From Blumeriella jaapii (lineage: Eukaryota > Ascomycota > Leotiomycetes > Helotiales > Drepanopezizaceae): a stretch of 64,000 nucleotides of DNA. Where the stretch lies: NCBI GenBank assembly GCA_009599575.1, contig VWND01000076.1, positions 1,302,001 to 1,366,000 on the forward strand, written 5' to 3'. This document shows positions 20,886 to 33,151 of the stretch, piece by piece. Both the position numbers and the translations under genes were made by a program. The notes beneath the pieces are model-generated. The model was not told where the DNA came from. It searched no databases and worked only from the letters and a program-made list of their open reading frames with translations. Within the stretch, counting starts at the first letter, position 1. Each line of letters opens with the position of its first letter.

Positions 20886-23800
20886 ATGGACTTTGATGAA
20901 GATGAGTATGGCGACATAGCCGATGAGGATCTCATCACAGCCTTCAGTCAGCCCTCTCAAACCCTTCCGCCACTGCCACAGAAGCGCCCGCGCAGCTCAC
21001 ACGACGGGAGTGGCAATTCCGGTGATGAGGAAGAAAGCGACAAGAAAAAGAAGAAGAAACATAAGATTCACATCACGGATCATGATGTTCCAGCTGCGAG
21101 GATTATTGGGGCTACTCAGGCAGAGGCACTCCCGGGTTCAAGCCCATGGAGGATTCGAGGCGCGATATACATCAAGCCAAGGGCACAACCGCCGCCTAAA
21201 CCTCCTGTGTTTCTACGACGCCTAAACGAGTTGCTCCTCCAGCAACTTTCTTCCAAAGACGTGCCAGCAACGTCCCGCAGGCGAGCAATTCCCAGGTGCC
21301 GCCCAGCAGCCGTTCACACAGTAATCCACCCCCGGACCAAGATTACAGTCGCGAGTTGGAGGACTTACCGTCAGACGCCTTCTCGTCTCCAGATCATGAT
21401 AACGCCTCACGTGAGCCCATCCTCATAGGCTCTTCTCCTCTTCGTGGCAGCCAATTCGGGTCTTTCCGAAGCCAGCGTCTTGTTGCCCCCCAACAGGGAC
21501 TCCGTCAGACGACTTTGTTCGGCGGTCGCGCGCCAGATGAGGTTTCTGCGTCCCAAGCGAAGAAAGTGTACAACTTCAAGGTTGACAAGCCACCGGAGGC
21601 CCCTACCCAGCATGTCTTGGACCATGAGGCTTTGAAGACTTGGGTGTACCCGACCAACCTGGGTGCCATTCGGGATTACCAGTTCAGAATCGTCAAGCAC
21701 GGACTGTTCAATAATCTTCTAGTTGCTCTCCCTACAGGTTTAGGGAAGACATTCATTGCAGCTACTATCATGTACAATTTCTTTCGATGGACCAAACATG
21801 CACAAATTGTTTTCGTTGCCCCGACCAAGCCACTAGTTGCCCAACAAGTTGACGCATGCTTTAACATTGTCGGCATACCAAGATCGCAGACAACAATGCT
21901 TACAGGAGAGCAGCAACCAGCTTTGCGAGCCGAGGAATGGGAGGACAAGCGTGTCTTCTTCATGACACCGCAAACACTTCAGAACGATCTAGCGAGTGGA
22001 ATCGCAGATCCCAAGAAGATTGTCCTTTTGGTAGTGGATGAAGCTCACAGAGCAACCGGAAACTATGCCTATACCACAGTTGTCGCTTTTCTTCGCCGTT
22101 TCAACAAAAGCTTCCGAGTACTTGCCTTGACTGCCACTCCCGGAGCCAGTGTAGAAGCCGTTCAAGAAGTCATTGACAATTTAGAGATCTCCAAGGTTGA
22201 GATTCGTACCGAGGACTCGATAGACATCCAGCAATATGTGCATCATCGAATTATCGATCAAATAATTCTCGATCCATCCGACGAGATCATCATGATCAAA
22301 GAGCTTTTTTCCAAAGCACTCCAGCCGCTTGTGAACCAGCTTTGTGGAAATAATGCCTACTATAATAAAGACCCGATGTCGCTCACCCAATATGGTATGG
22401 TACAAGCACGGAAGAAATGGATGGCAGATCAGGGGCGAAGCGCCAACCAAGGACTGAAGTTTGTGATGATGGCCCTGTTCGCCATTCTTTCAAGTCTTGC
22501 TCACAGCGTCAAGCTTCTCAATTTCCATGGAATCGGGCCATTCTATGAGGCCATCAAAGAGTTTCAACGTGGCTCGGAAGATAGCAAAAAGCCTTCGAAG
22601 TACAAAACTCAGGTCACTCAAAGTCCGGATTTCAAGAAGATGATGGACCGGATCCATCTATGGCACAGCAAAGTTGATTTTGTTGGCCATCCAAAACTGG
22701 CTCATTTACAAAATACCATTCTGAGCCACTTTCTGGAGGCAGGGGAAGGCAGGCTGGGAGAGGATATCCCACCGTCAGGCACCCGAGTAATCGTATTTTC
22801 GGAATATCGAGACAGTGCCGAAGAGATTGCTCGTTTTCTCAATAAACATAGCCCTTTGGTCAGAGCCTCGGTCTTTGTTGGACAGGCGGATTCAAAGCGA
22901 TCAGAGGGGATGAAACAATCAAAGCAACAGGAGACCATCGCCTCCTTCAAAACCGGAAAGTTCAATGTCCTTGTGGCTACCTCAATTGGCGAGGAGGGTT
23001 TAGACATTGGTCAGGTTGATCTGATCGTTTGCTACGATGCATCACCCTCTCCAATACGCATGCTGCAACGAATGGGGCGAACAGGAAGAAAAAGAGCAGG
23101 CCATATTGTCTTGCTCTTGATGCGAGGGAAAGAAGCAGAGTCATTCCGCAATGCCAAAGACAACTATGAGCAAATGCAGAAGATGATTTCCTCGGGAGAT
23201 CGCTTCAGTCTTCGACACGATCTTTCTGTCCGCATCATTCCCAAAGAGTTTGAACCCACGGTGGACAAGAGACAGATAGAGATTCCATTCGAGAACACGC
23301 AGAATCCGGCAATGCCCGAACCAAAACGGAGAGTGGCGAAAGGAAAAACTAAGAAGCGCGAGAAAAAGTTCCACATGCCTGATGGAGTGGCGACAGGCTT
23401 TCAAAAGGCTTCAAGATTGACAGAGGATGGTGGCACCCTTGAAGAACTCGGAATCACAGTAGGGCCCAGGGAGCGCCGCAAGGAGCGCAAGAAAGCGCCG
23501 TCCGAGGATCTGCTGGCTCCTAACATCTTGCCCGAATCGGTCTTCCTCACCCCCGCAGAGAAAAGGGAATTTTTGGCCAGATACATCGACGTTTGCGGGA
23601 ATGAATGTCAAGAGGTAAGCGTACCGGACATGGGTTCCCACACGACTGCCCAGCGGACTCTTGGTCCAGCTGTCAATGTTTTGCATGGCCAGTACACAAG
23701 AAAGTGCGTGGATCTGTTCAAGAAACTAGGCGATTCACAAAGTGTTGCAGACCGCTATGTGAAGCCATATGGGGAAGTGGAACCCTCCAGAGGCTTTTGG

Positions 23801-24427
23801 GACCCGCAATATCTCATCGAGGACGAGTCGAAGGCATTCAAATCCTCGATAGCACGACCCCTTAGTAATGAAGATGGCGCGCTTGCGCCCAGAGGTCCAG
23901 CGCAGCCTCGAAAATCCGCATCATCGAGGAAACAAGCCGAGAGAATGGCCATGGTCCTATCAGACATGGAAAGTGACGGGAACGAAAATGATCCCACCTC
24001 TTCAGTACGCCGGGCTCGCCGAAGACGAGACGGCTTCTCTTCCGACAGCGAAGGACAAGGAGATCTCATCCACAGCGAAGATCGGTCCGAGGACGAAGAA
24101 TCTGATCTCGGCAGTCTCCAGGATTTCATCGCCGACGGAACGCAGTACGCCAATGATGTGAGTTCCGGCATTAGGGACTCGCCATCTTCGCCTCCGGAAG
24201 CGACGCCCACGCAGACTAAGTCGTTCTTTGTGCCCACTCAATTCTCCAACACGCCGGGGGAGGATGATGATGAGGATGGGGAGATTCCGGATTTGCAGAC
24301 TTTGATGGCCGGCAAGAAGAGCCAGAAGACGCCTGTGGTGACTGACTCTGATGAGGAGGTTGACGATGAGGAGGAGAAAGGCCCGGTGCAGCCGCGGAGG
24401 GAGGAGAAGGGTTGTAGAGGAAAGTGA
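20886..24427 (+). CDS. MPH1: FANCM-family ATP-dependent DNA helicase Mph1
   Basis: Proposed join(20886..21206,21281..24427), 1155 residues. The N-terminus is acidic ([17 protein letters not shown]). The SF2 helicase core has [11 protein letters not shown] (motif I), TKPLVAQQ (Ia), [14 protein letters not shown] (motif II, DEAH), TATPG (motif III), [20 protein letters not shown] (motif V) and [13 protein letters not shown] (motif VI). An Mph1-type insertion lies between the two RecA lobes, and a long acidic tail follows. Mph1 is a 3'-5' helicase and fork-remodelling D-loop dissociase. The reading frame changes between 21200 and 21428. The suggested intron 21207-21280 has only a weak GTGTTT donor, and a 1-2 nt indel near 21207 would also explain it. 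The 3' end also looks shifted: dropping one G near 24400 would replace the ending REEKGCRGK by a basic-acidic tail ending VVEESDSDE, the more family-like finish. Confidence 0.88.
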
Positions 24428-25182
24428 TAGCGATGAATGACCGACAATTCGACTCGGTCTCTTGGAGCATAGCGTCGGAGTTGGGGACTAGGAGATAGAT
24501 GCTTTTGTTTGTAGGCACTGGTGCTTGTGTCGAATCGCTCCGCAGTGTGGTCACACGGTGGCAAGCTGCAACGAGAGGGGAAATGGGCTGCTGGAAGTTC
24601 TGGACGGATTGAAGACGAGGTTGGCTCCTATGCCTCGCCAAAGCATCGGTCTGTTGACCAATAGATGGGACAAGTACACTCGTCGTTATCGTACATGGAG
24701 AGTTACGGAAGTGAGATTCCAGGTCAACCGTATCAAATCCACCGCAGTCACCTACAGACAGTACAGTACAGTATTGTAGTCGAAAGCCTCGGGTCTCACG
24801 TGATCAGCCAGAGTCATGCTTTCCGGTTGTGTCTCGGCTGGTGGGTGAAACAACTTGAGCACCAACTCAACTCAACCACTTCAACTCTATACGCAAAGAG
24901 CTGACACGACAAGCGTTGGCATCAGTTTCTTGTCGTCTGGCCACCGAGTCACGCTTGAATCCTTTCCTTTCGGATTCAACTCTCCTCTCCTTCACATCAG
25001 TCTACCTACCGACCTTCCTACCCAAGGTATGCAAGGATCACTTCTCGACCTGTCGAAACGGGGACAAGTGCTCTCTTACTTACCATCCACAGGTCTCTCT
25101 TGGAGAAAAGAAGAACGAGAACGAGAACAAGAAAGAAAACAAGGAGGATCAAAAACTCGCAGGATCTTTCATCTTCGCAATC
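24428..25182. other. MPH1-BCAT intergenic region with CACGTG and probable 5' UTR intron
   Basis: TCACGTGATC lies at 24796-24805. A TACAGTACAGTAC cluster lies at 24760-24775. A likely 5' UTR intron at 25027-25092 (GTATGC donor, CCACAG acceptor) precedes the BCAT start. The open frame extending upstream from the BCAT ATG reads like UTR, not protein. Confidence 0.5.
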
Positions 25183-26932
25183 ATGACCGGACACGCACAC
25201 GCTGCGGTGGAGAGCGTGAGCCAGCTCACCGACGCGGGAGTCGAGGCCGCCAAACACACTGCGGCCGTCGCGCCAGCGCTGAAGGACCTCGACGCCTCGC
25301 GATTGACCATTACGCAGACGTCCAAGCCACGGGAGGTGCCCGAGGTCAACTCGGATGTCGTGTGGGGGATGAAAACGTGTACGGATCACAGTGATTTTGT
25401 CCCGTTGGCAGTGCATCCCCATCTCCTTCCTCGAGCTACAGCGATGGAATTTCCAGACACTCACATACATCCCGACGCACAAGGCACACTTACTTGGAAG
25501 AGAGGAGTACTGATGAGATGTAGTGTTGATGGTCACGTGGACCTCCGACGCTGGCTGGCACGCGCCCGAGATCAAGGAGTACGCCCCGCTGATCATGTCT
25601 CCCCTCGCGTCGTGTCTGCACTACGCGACGCAGTGTTTCGAGGGCATGAAGGTCTATCGCGGCTACGACGGCAAGCTGCGCATCTTCCGTCCTGACCGGA
25701 ACTGCGCGCGCTTGCTGATGAGCAGCGGCCGCGTGGCTCTCCCTCCCTTCGACCCGCGCGAGCTCGAGAAGCTGCTGAAGGCTTTCCTGAAGGTGGATGG
25801 TCCTAGTAAGTCTCTCACCTGAGACAGGTGACCTTTTTCCCGCTGACAGTAGTGCAGAATGGCTGCCGAAAGATCGACCGGGGAATTTCTTGTACATCCG
25901 TCCGGCCGTCATTGGCAATGGAGCGGAGATCAACCCCATGGCGCCGGCCGAGGCTCTCATGTTCGTCGTTGCGGTCGCCTGGCCTGACTTCTCAGCGACT
26001 CGTCCCGGCACGGTCCCAAAGCCCCCTGGACTGAAGCTGCTCGCTTCGAAGAGTGATGTGAGAGCCTGGCCTGGTGGGTTCGGCTACGCCAAAGTGGGCG
26101 CCAACTACGGTCCGGCGTTCGTCAGTCACATGGAGGGTCGGAAGTTGGGTTACGATCAGATTCTGTGGTTGCTGGGCTCCGATTTCCAGGTACGTCGAGC
26201 GTTCGTGAGGTCAGGGGGATGCAGGGGGTTTTCAGAGAAACCGCTCTCTGACATTCGTTCTTCTGTTCGTTTAGGTCACCGAAGCAGGAGCGAGCAATTT
26301 CTTCGTGGTCTGGAAGACGAAGGAAGGAAAACTCCAGCTCGTCACGGCACCGCTGGACAGCAAGATCATCCTCGACGGCGTAACGCGTCGTAGCGTCCTC
26401 GAGCTCGCACGGGACCGCTTCGCCGCTGGATCTCAGCACCTCACGCCAGAGCTCCAGGAGCTCGAGGTTGTCGAGCGAACTTTTACCATGATCGAGCTAG
26501 AGGAAGCCTGGACAGAGGGCCGGCTGATCGAAGCCTTCGTGTCGGGTACTGCTGTGAGTCTTCCGCACTCGGAGATACATTTGTACCTCTGTATGAATAT
26601 GGATAAGTGACTTGCTGATGCGCAATGCATAGTACTTTATCGCGCCGGTCTCGGCTATTAATTTCCGGGAGAGGGAACTTGATATCAAGATGGGAGATGG
26701 GGCGAGCGGGCATTATGCTGCTGTCTTGAAAAGAGTAAGCTTACCCCCCTCCCTCCCCCCCCCCAGTCCATCCCTTCTCTCTTTTTTTGTTAAAAATTTA
26801 AATTGGCTTGCAATTCTTGTCATTTGAAAACGGCCTACGGATGATACTGACAGTGTAATCCCTCAGTGGCTCTACAACATCACCTACGGCAACGAAGCCC
26901 ACGAATGGGGCGTCGTGGTTGAGGAGGAGTGA
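25183..26932 (+). CDS. Branched-chain amino-acid aminotransferase
   Basis: Join(25183..25390, 25524..25805, 25858..26189, 26275..26553, 26633..26734, 26867..26932): six exons, 422 residues, every junction in frame. Introns have GTGATT, GTAAGT, GTACGT, GTGAGT and GTAAGC donors, with CTGAC or CTGAT branches in most. Class IV PLP aminotransferase signatures: [42 protein letters not shown], the PLP-lysine block [37 protein letters not shown] and the ending [20 protein letters not shown]. It transfers the amino group between Leu/Ile/Val and 2-oxoglutarate. In yeast the Bat enzymes also help regenerate methionine from its oxo-acid. No clear mitochondrial presequence is seen if translation starts at [11 protein letters not shown]. 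An in-frame upstream ATG (24916) adds 89 residues but reads like UTR. Confidence 0.93.
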
Positions 26933-28304
26933 AAAAAGCGCCTCGAAGCACTCGATGGTACTGTACCTGCCGAGCGCAGACGTGGAGAAGGTGGCCTGGC
27001 CTGTCTACAGTAGGCAGGTATTAAAAAAAAAAAAAAAAAAAAAAGCCCCTTGGCCTCTGGGTGCATCGGTATTGGTCACGAAGGATTGGGCAAACGATAA
27101 ATGGAGACGGCCTGGAGCGATCCCGTGTTCTATCTATGTGTGCGTCCCCAAGTACATACATACGTGGTGGTTGGTGGCTGGATGGGTGGATGGGTGGGTG
27201 CGGGGGGGGTGGGGAGGCGTTAGGTACCTATCATACGGGTATCGTGATACACAAATGGATGGATGGCATTGCCTCCTCTTTCCTGTCCATTTCTCATCTG
27301 ATCTGATCTCCCCTGATATCCTTTTCCACGTCTTCTATGTGTGTATGTGGGTAAGTCAGTTCGTAAGAAAGGCAGAAAAGGCAGGCAGAGAGGGTATGAA
27401 TGTAAATGTGAATATGAATGGAAATGTAAATGTAAATGTAAATGTAAATGTAAATGTAAATGTAAATGTAAATGTAAATGTAAATGTAAATGTAAATGTA
27501 AATGTAAATGTAAATGTAAATGTAAATGTAAATGTAAATGTAAATGGAAATGGAAATGGAAATGGAAATGGAAATGGAAATGGAAATGGAAATGGAAATG
27601 GAAATGGAAATGGAAATGGAAATGGAAATGGAAATGGAAATGGAAATGCAAATGTAAATGGACATGGACATGTAAATGTAAACATATCTGCCTCTACAGT
27701 ACCTACCTACTCATTTAGCTTTCACTAAAGACAAGGCGATTATTCATTCCACTAAAAATCTGGGGGGAGAAGATAACAAAAGAGAAAAGTTTTTATTTGG
27801 CTTCCCTAGATCGATCGTACTGACCTCGTTTTTCTCTCGAGTGAGACTTTCAAACCGAACAAAGGTTGTGTATACCTACCTACCTAGGTAGGTAAGTAGG
27901 AACTTGATTCCATCATCGCAGAAGAAAAGCAGGGTTTTTTTTTCCTTTTGCTGAATGAAGATGGATCTTATTCCGGTAATGGATCGTAAAGGGAATTTTG
28001 TTTCCCTTCATGCTTTTTATTGTTTATTTTACATGAATAAACAGACAAAGGCAGATAAGCGGATATGAAGAGGTACCAGTGTAAGGCGTTGTCTCGTTCA
28101 TGATCCAGGCGCTAGCTAGCTACCAGTTCTGTTGCCTTACACCAACCACCCGACTCCGACTCCTCGCCCTTACACGGATAGATGCTCGCTCGCTTAATCC
28201 GACTAGAAAAGCCTACCACTATCATAGCGACACAATTATCAAGCCCATGCAAACAGGCTTGTTTATTCCGTCCTCATCCCCATCCTATCAAAAACCAACC
28301 CTTC
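26933..28304. other. BCAT-PhoD convergent intergenic region
   Basis: It contains poly-A (27021-27042), TGGATGGATGGGTGGG runs, the hexanucleotide array listed separately, and a CCTACCTACCTAGGTAGGTAGG palindrome-like tract at 27875-27898. No supported gene. Confidence 0.55.
27399..27683 (+). repeat. Two-phase hexanucleotide array (AAATGT)n then (AAATGG)n
   Basis: About 20 copies of AAATGT run to ~27544 and switch abruptly to about 17 copies of AAATGG to ~27647. A mixed end returns to AAATGT. The period of 6 keeps several frames open on both strands (Asn-Val, Asn-Gly, Lys-Cys, His-Phe and similar dipeptides). None of these is a gene. Confidence 0.97.
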
Positions 28305-31300
28305 TCATCTCCCAAACTCAAGACTAGGGATGATCACCGGCCCGTACTTGGTCGGCGCCGCGTACCCGCTATCGCCCTGCACGATGAAATCCACCGCCAG
28401 ACTCAGCTTCGCCAGGCCCGTTTGTCCGCTGTGCATGCTTCCTCCTGCATTTGAGTAGTTCGAGCTCGGCACCGTCTCGGGATCATACGCCACAAAGGCC
28501 ACGTAGTTCCTCCTACCCATTAATTTCTTCATCTCGCGCGGACCGCCATTGGTGTCCGTCTGGAAGATCTCCATCATGTCTTCCTTGGTGTCGGATACTT
28601 GGTTAGTGGTTTTCTGGCCGTTGGCCGGCACGTAAAGCGGCTTGTTGTTGTGCAGCATCTTGAGGACGTAGGAGGGTGGGGGCGCGGCAACGACCGCCGA
28701 AGAGATCACTTGGTACATTGTTTTGTGGTCACTGGGGTGAGAGGGGTCGTGAACGAGTCCCGCGCCGCAGCAGTTGACGTCTGGACTTTGAGTTAGCATT
28801 TGATTTTACTGGGATGCAAAATAAAAATCTCTCACCTCCGGACAAGAAGGTCATCCGCACGCCCTTCTGGTTGGCAATCCCCTGTAATGTCCTAATCAGG
28901 TATGTTCGCTCCAAGTCTTTCGACTCATGCGTCCACATATCGCGCAGCTCATCGGCGATGTCAATGTCTCCGAACGTGTTGAGAACACCACCCATCAGAC
29001 CGGACTTGCCGACTGCTTTTTTGACTTGGCTGAATCCAGATGCTACAGCGTCTTTGCCGCCTACCACACCCGCTACGGAGCTCGTGACTTTACCCAGCAG
29101 ATTATATGTCCCAGTGACTCCCTTCTTGGCCGTGGCCATGGTGTGCGCAATACTCTCCACTGTGTCTAGGCGTGGGTACACGACGGGCACGGAGATCATC
29201 CATATGCAGTGCTGCACACTAGGCGGCAGTGTCGCTACCTTGGGAAATAGACCTTGATATGTCGGACCTGCTAATACTTGTCTTTGGTTGCGTTCTGAGC
29301 GGCAGTCTGGGCCGACTACTACCACAGCTGGACCAAGATACTTGACGAAGTGCCAGCCCGTACCTGTAATGGTGAAGAGATCTATATCTGTGCGGACGTT
29401 GCGAAGGATCTCGAGGGTGGTGTGGTGTTGGAAAAGGAGATACATCTCGATGCCGACGCGCCCAATGTTCTTGAACATGTTGGAGGATTGCATGTAATCG
29501 GGGTACGAGCCGAAGCCGTCGAAGCTGCTTCAAATTAGTAACAATGCCTGGGATGGGACAGTTAACCTACACGTCATGATCATCGATTTGCAAGATGTGA
29601 GGGATCTGAGCAAACGACTCTCTCAGATACGGCTGGTCAAAGTGGCTCGTATAGTAGTGAAAATAGGCATGGGAAACATCTTCTTCGTGCTTAGCAGTCC
29701 AAGCAGCGTTTTTCCGATTGTCTTTGCCGCTCATAGCTAACCACTGCTTGAGCAGAGGGATCTCTTTCCACAACCTGTCTCCGTAGATTTGATCACCGAG
29801 TCCTAGCTGCACGTGAAAGCCGCCACATTCCACATTCTTTTGCAAGATGTCTTTCCACATGAAGCCAATCCCACCCAGCTTAGAACGCTCATTGACGCTC
29901 GTGTTCATTGCGAAGTCATTACCAGAGTGTGCTATGAACCTCCAGTTTGTCTCGTGGCGACCTGCTACCAAAAACTCGTATCGCGTGCAACCCAGATGCG
30001 ATGTAATCGCGTACGTCCACTTGTCGCCGGGTCCGTCGCCCATTTGCAAGTCTACATCATACCTGTAAAACACCCACCGTTGATGTGTAAAGATCGGAAT
30101 GGGCTTGAGCTGGCGGGGATTAGGAGACAAGTCAACACTCTGATGGATGTGAATGGTGGGCGGCTGTGGAGCATCGGTTACAAGCATGATAGTACCCAGC
30201 CAGACACCTCTTCCTATGTCCATGTTGACGTAGCGGAGGTACGGTCCAAAGTAAACACCGTTTGTAGGGGAAATCTTGTACATGTCTACCCCAGCACTTG
30301 GGGGCGGACCGGAAAATCCTGCTGCGGTCGGGGTTTGTGAGGTCATACTCATGATGCTCTCTGCATAGCCGGGGGTGTGTGGTGGAAAGCCAGGCGTTCC
30401 CAACGGATTCTTGCCATAAGTATTGAATCCGGGAGAAGCCAAAGGGTTTCCATATGTTGAGACGGTAGGGGAGAGGGGTGCTGTGTCCGGGTGGTTCAAG
30501 GGCGTAGGCCCTTTGGGGAATTCCCATTGCGTAGCTTGAGTTGGGAGATGGATGTAGTAATATTGTCCGGAGTTTTGGTCTAGATGAGCGATCCATCCTT
30601 CAGGAAGAGGCGGGGGGGAGCTTGGGCCGGCACCTTGAAAGGGCGACGCGTTGGCAAATTGCTGTACCGGAGCTGTCTGGGCAGCCTGTTGCTGAGGCTG
30701 TTGTACCTCCTCTCTGGGATCGTTGGCAAACGCCGGATGACCTGGGTGCTGCAAGGCAGGTGATGTGAGAGGGGAAGCGATGTGTGGCTTGGTAGCTGTG
30801 TTGATAGCGGCTGGTACGCTTGCGGTCCGGCCCTTCTCGTTGGGATATGACTGAGCTCCAGTCGTGCTACCCGGGGTCACGCTAGAATAAGCCGGAGGGG
30901 GAGATGGGGACAGTTGCACGCGCTGGAAATCTTGCTCAAGAGAACTAGGCTGGCTTGTTGAACTTGTTCGGCCTTGTTGCGGTTGTCGTGGAGGCGACGA
31001 TATTGCTACTTGATTTGGACCTTGGTACACGGTTGGTGGACCGTGAGGATGTTGGTCTGGCGACTCTGTTGGGGTCCAGGGTCGGGTAATATTCTGATGT
31101 TGGACGGGAGCAAGACCCGGCGAATGTGGGAGTTGGGGGACCGGCGGAGGTCCATACTGATGCTGCCTCTGTGCAGCGGCAGCATTCTGGGCCTGGAGAC
31201 TGCTTAATGTGGCAGTCCCTGCGATTCCCGCCGCTGCATATCGAGCTTCAATTCCCCCACCGGGAAGTTCTCCCGGCCCTACGATCGGGGTTTCCGGGGG

Positions 31301-32047
31301 AGGGGGTGAGCCTCTCGTAGCCTTGGTGGTCGAGATAGATGCCGTAGACGCGAATCTATTCATGGCGCTAGGAGCAATCAGATTCTCCGACGATGGAGTC
31401 CCATTAAGCTCAGCCGGTCCCGGCACGGGCGGAGGGTAATATTGCTGACGGACCTCGGGGTAAGAAGGAGTGCTTGACTGGACCGGTCTTGAGGGAGCAG
31501 GCGAGGGCTTTGGATCTCTCCGAGGCTGTGTCGCAAACAAGCCCTCCTTGTCTGGCAGATCTGGGCCTGGAGACTCCGGCAGAGGTTTCGGCGCCGTGCC
31601 CCTTCGTTCTGCCAGGCTCGGTCCCCGCTGGTCAACGGGACTTAGAGTACGCCTTAACGAGATATCGGCCGAGGCAGACCTTCCACCACTTGCAGGTCTG
31701 ATCGGTTCCCTGCCCGAATTTGCCGAGTCTGGTCTAGCTGCAGGCACTCTGGAATCGTCGGGATACGGAGCGCGTTTGTTTCGAGGTTCTAAAGGTCGGG
31801 TGTAGACGTCAGGGTCGTCGGGATATGGCAAAGGGCTGGCAGAACTCGAGGCACCCGGAGGGAGAGGAAAGCTATGTTTCCTTGATGGGGGTGCATAGTT
31901 GACCCGGCCTGACGAGGCCGAACCTGTTCGGGGTTTGGGACTGAGCGGTTTGGTAATTCTCAGAGGCTCGACGGTAGGGCTATCTTCTCCAGTCGAGGGT
32001 CTCGTAAAGAAGAGCTCCTCGTCCGGCTTGCCTTGACGGCCAGCCAT
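28305..32047 (-). CDS. WW-domain protein with C-terminal PhoD-like metallophosphatase domain
   Basis: Complement(join(28305..28780, 28836..29524, 29571..32047)), 1213 residues. Introns have TGCTAAC and TACTAAT branches. Residues ~1-475 are Pro/Ser/Gln-rich and disordered. A WW domain follows at ~480-514 (LPEGWIAHLDQNSGQYYYI, with the second Trp in QATQWEFP). Then comes a Pro/Gly spacer and a PhoD-like phosphatase domain (~600-1205) containing VWLGTIMLVTD, GLGDQIYGD, HYYTSHFDQPYLRESFAQIP, IDDHDVFDGFGSYPD and, across intron 2, FLSGDVNCCGAG. The Asp-His residues of GDQIYGD, DDHD and SGDVN are plausible metal ligands as in PhoD/purple-phosphatase folds. Substrate unknown. The WW domain suggests recruitment to PPxY partners. 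Start at MAGRQGKPDEELFF chosen over an upstream in-frame ATG at 32299, whose extension is low complexity. Confidence 0.88.
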
Positions 32048-33151
32048 CTCTGGGAAGGCAGGACGAACGAGCCAATGACGACTCGCTCCGTGACGCACCG
32101 GGGGGGTATTGATAGGGTGTTGGAGTGATCCGGGGAAGCTCTTTTCTCGAGTCGGCTGCGGGCCCAGCGGGGTGGGGTTCTGTGCTGAATGCGACTTCGA
32201 GGCCGACCTTCTGCGACCGCGATGCGAAGAGGTCAGGAAGGGAACGAGAGATGATGGATTTTCGTGGCGGCAAAGCTGGGAGGCGGCAGGACGACGCAAG
32301 AGGCAACCAGCAGAAGTAGGTCAGTCGGTCGGTAGTAATGTATGTACTGTCCAGCACCTACATATATTCCACGACAGATGGATAGGGACTCACGCCCACG
32401 TCGACAGTCGACGCTGTCAGCTCATGTGATTGGCGGGGCTGAAGGCGCTGCCCTCTTGGCCCGGGGGCAGATCATTGGTGGGCATCCCTGTTGGGCGGCT
32501 ACAGAGGTCTTCACTGGATGAAGGACGAGGAGCGGCAAGCGCTGGGGGGGGGAGACGAGAGAAGAGAAGAGAGGGATGCTGTGTAGTACAGTATTGTAGA
32601 TGAAGAATAGAGGGGGCGGGGGAGGCGTTGAGGTTGAAGCTGAAGTTGAGGGTTCGATGAGGGGGAGAAGGGAAAGTGAGAGAGAGATGGAAGAGGGAGA
32701 AGAACAAGACATATTCAAGAATGACACGTGACTATGAAGTCTGGAAGCGGCCTCAGCCGCATTGCTGCATCAAGTAGGAAGGACTACTGTGTACAGTACA
32801 GTACCGTACAGTACTGTACTATACTGTACCTTAGCGTATCCAAGTGCCCTCACATTTACCGTAATCCCGTGTTCGGGGTTTTGGCGAGAAAATACAGTAA
32901 TTTGGGGTCACTTTAGCTTGTCGCTTAAACGCGTCGTCGCGTTCCCGTCGCGTTCCCATCGCGTCGCGACTCAGTTCTTCGTGTTGACTGAGCACCGACC
33001 AATTTACTTTCTTCCTCGCCCATCACGACCCTCCTCCATCTTCACCCACCACCCATCATCCATCTCCCATCTCCCATCTCCCCTTTCCCCCTCAACTGCT
33101 TCCTCCATCGCGACCAACACGCCTTACCACAAGCAAGAACCATCCGACACA
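32048..33151. promoter_or_regulatory. Divergent intergenic region, PhoD-like gene / CDC6
   Basis: Contains CACGTG (ATGACACGTGACTATG, about 32720-32735), a TACAGTACAGTACCGTACAGTAC cluster (32795-32830), and GGCGAGAAAATAC (an E2F/SCB-like core) at 32883. ACGCGT at 32929-32934 is followed by repeated GTCGCG/CGCGTCGCGAC motifs. A pyrimidine-rich leader (33010-33110) precedes CDC6. Confidence 0.55.
32929..32934. promoter_or_regulatory. ACGCGT (MCB-type) site upstream of CDC6
   Basis: Located 218 bp before the CDC6 ATG, within a cluster of CGCG-containing words. CDC6/cdc18 is a classic MBF target in yeasts. The assignment is inference from motif and gene identity. Confidence 0.55.

Noticed and set aside
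24916..25182. 89-residue in-frame N-terminal extension of BCAT
   Set aside because: Contains a probable UTR intron and lacks a convincing targeting signal. MTGHAHAA is the better start.
27220..27809. Long open frames of Asn-Val/Asn-Gly, His-Phe, Ile-Ser and Lys-Cys repeats
   Set aside because: They come from a hexanucleotide microsatellite that stays open in several frames on both strands. No unique protein sequence of substance flanks it.
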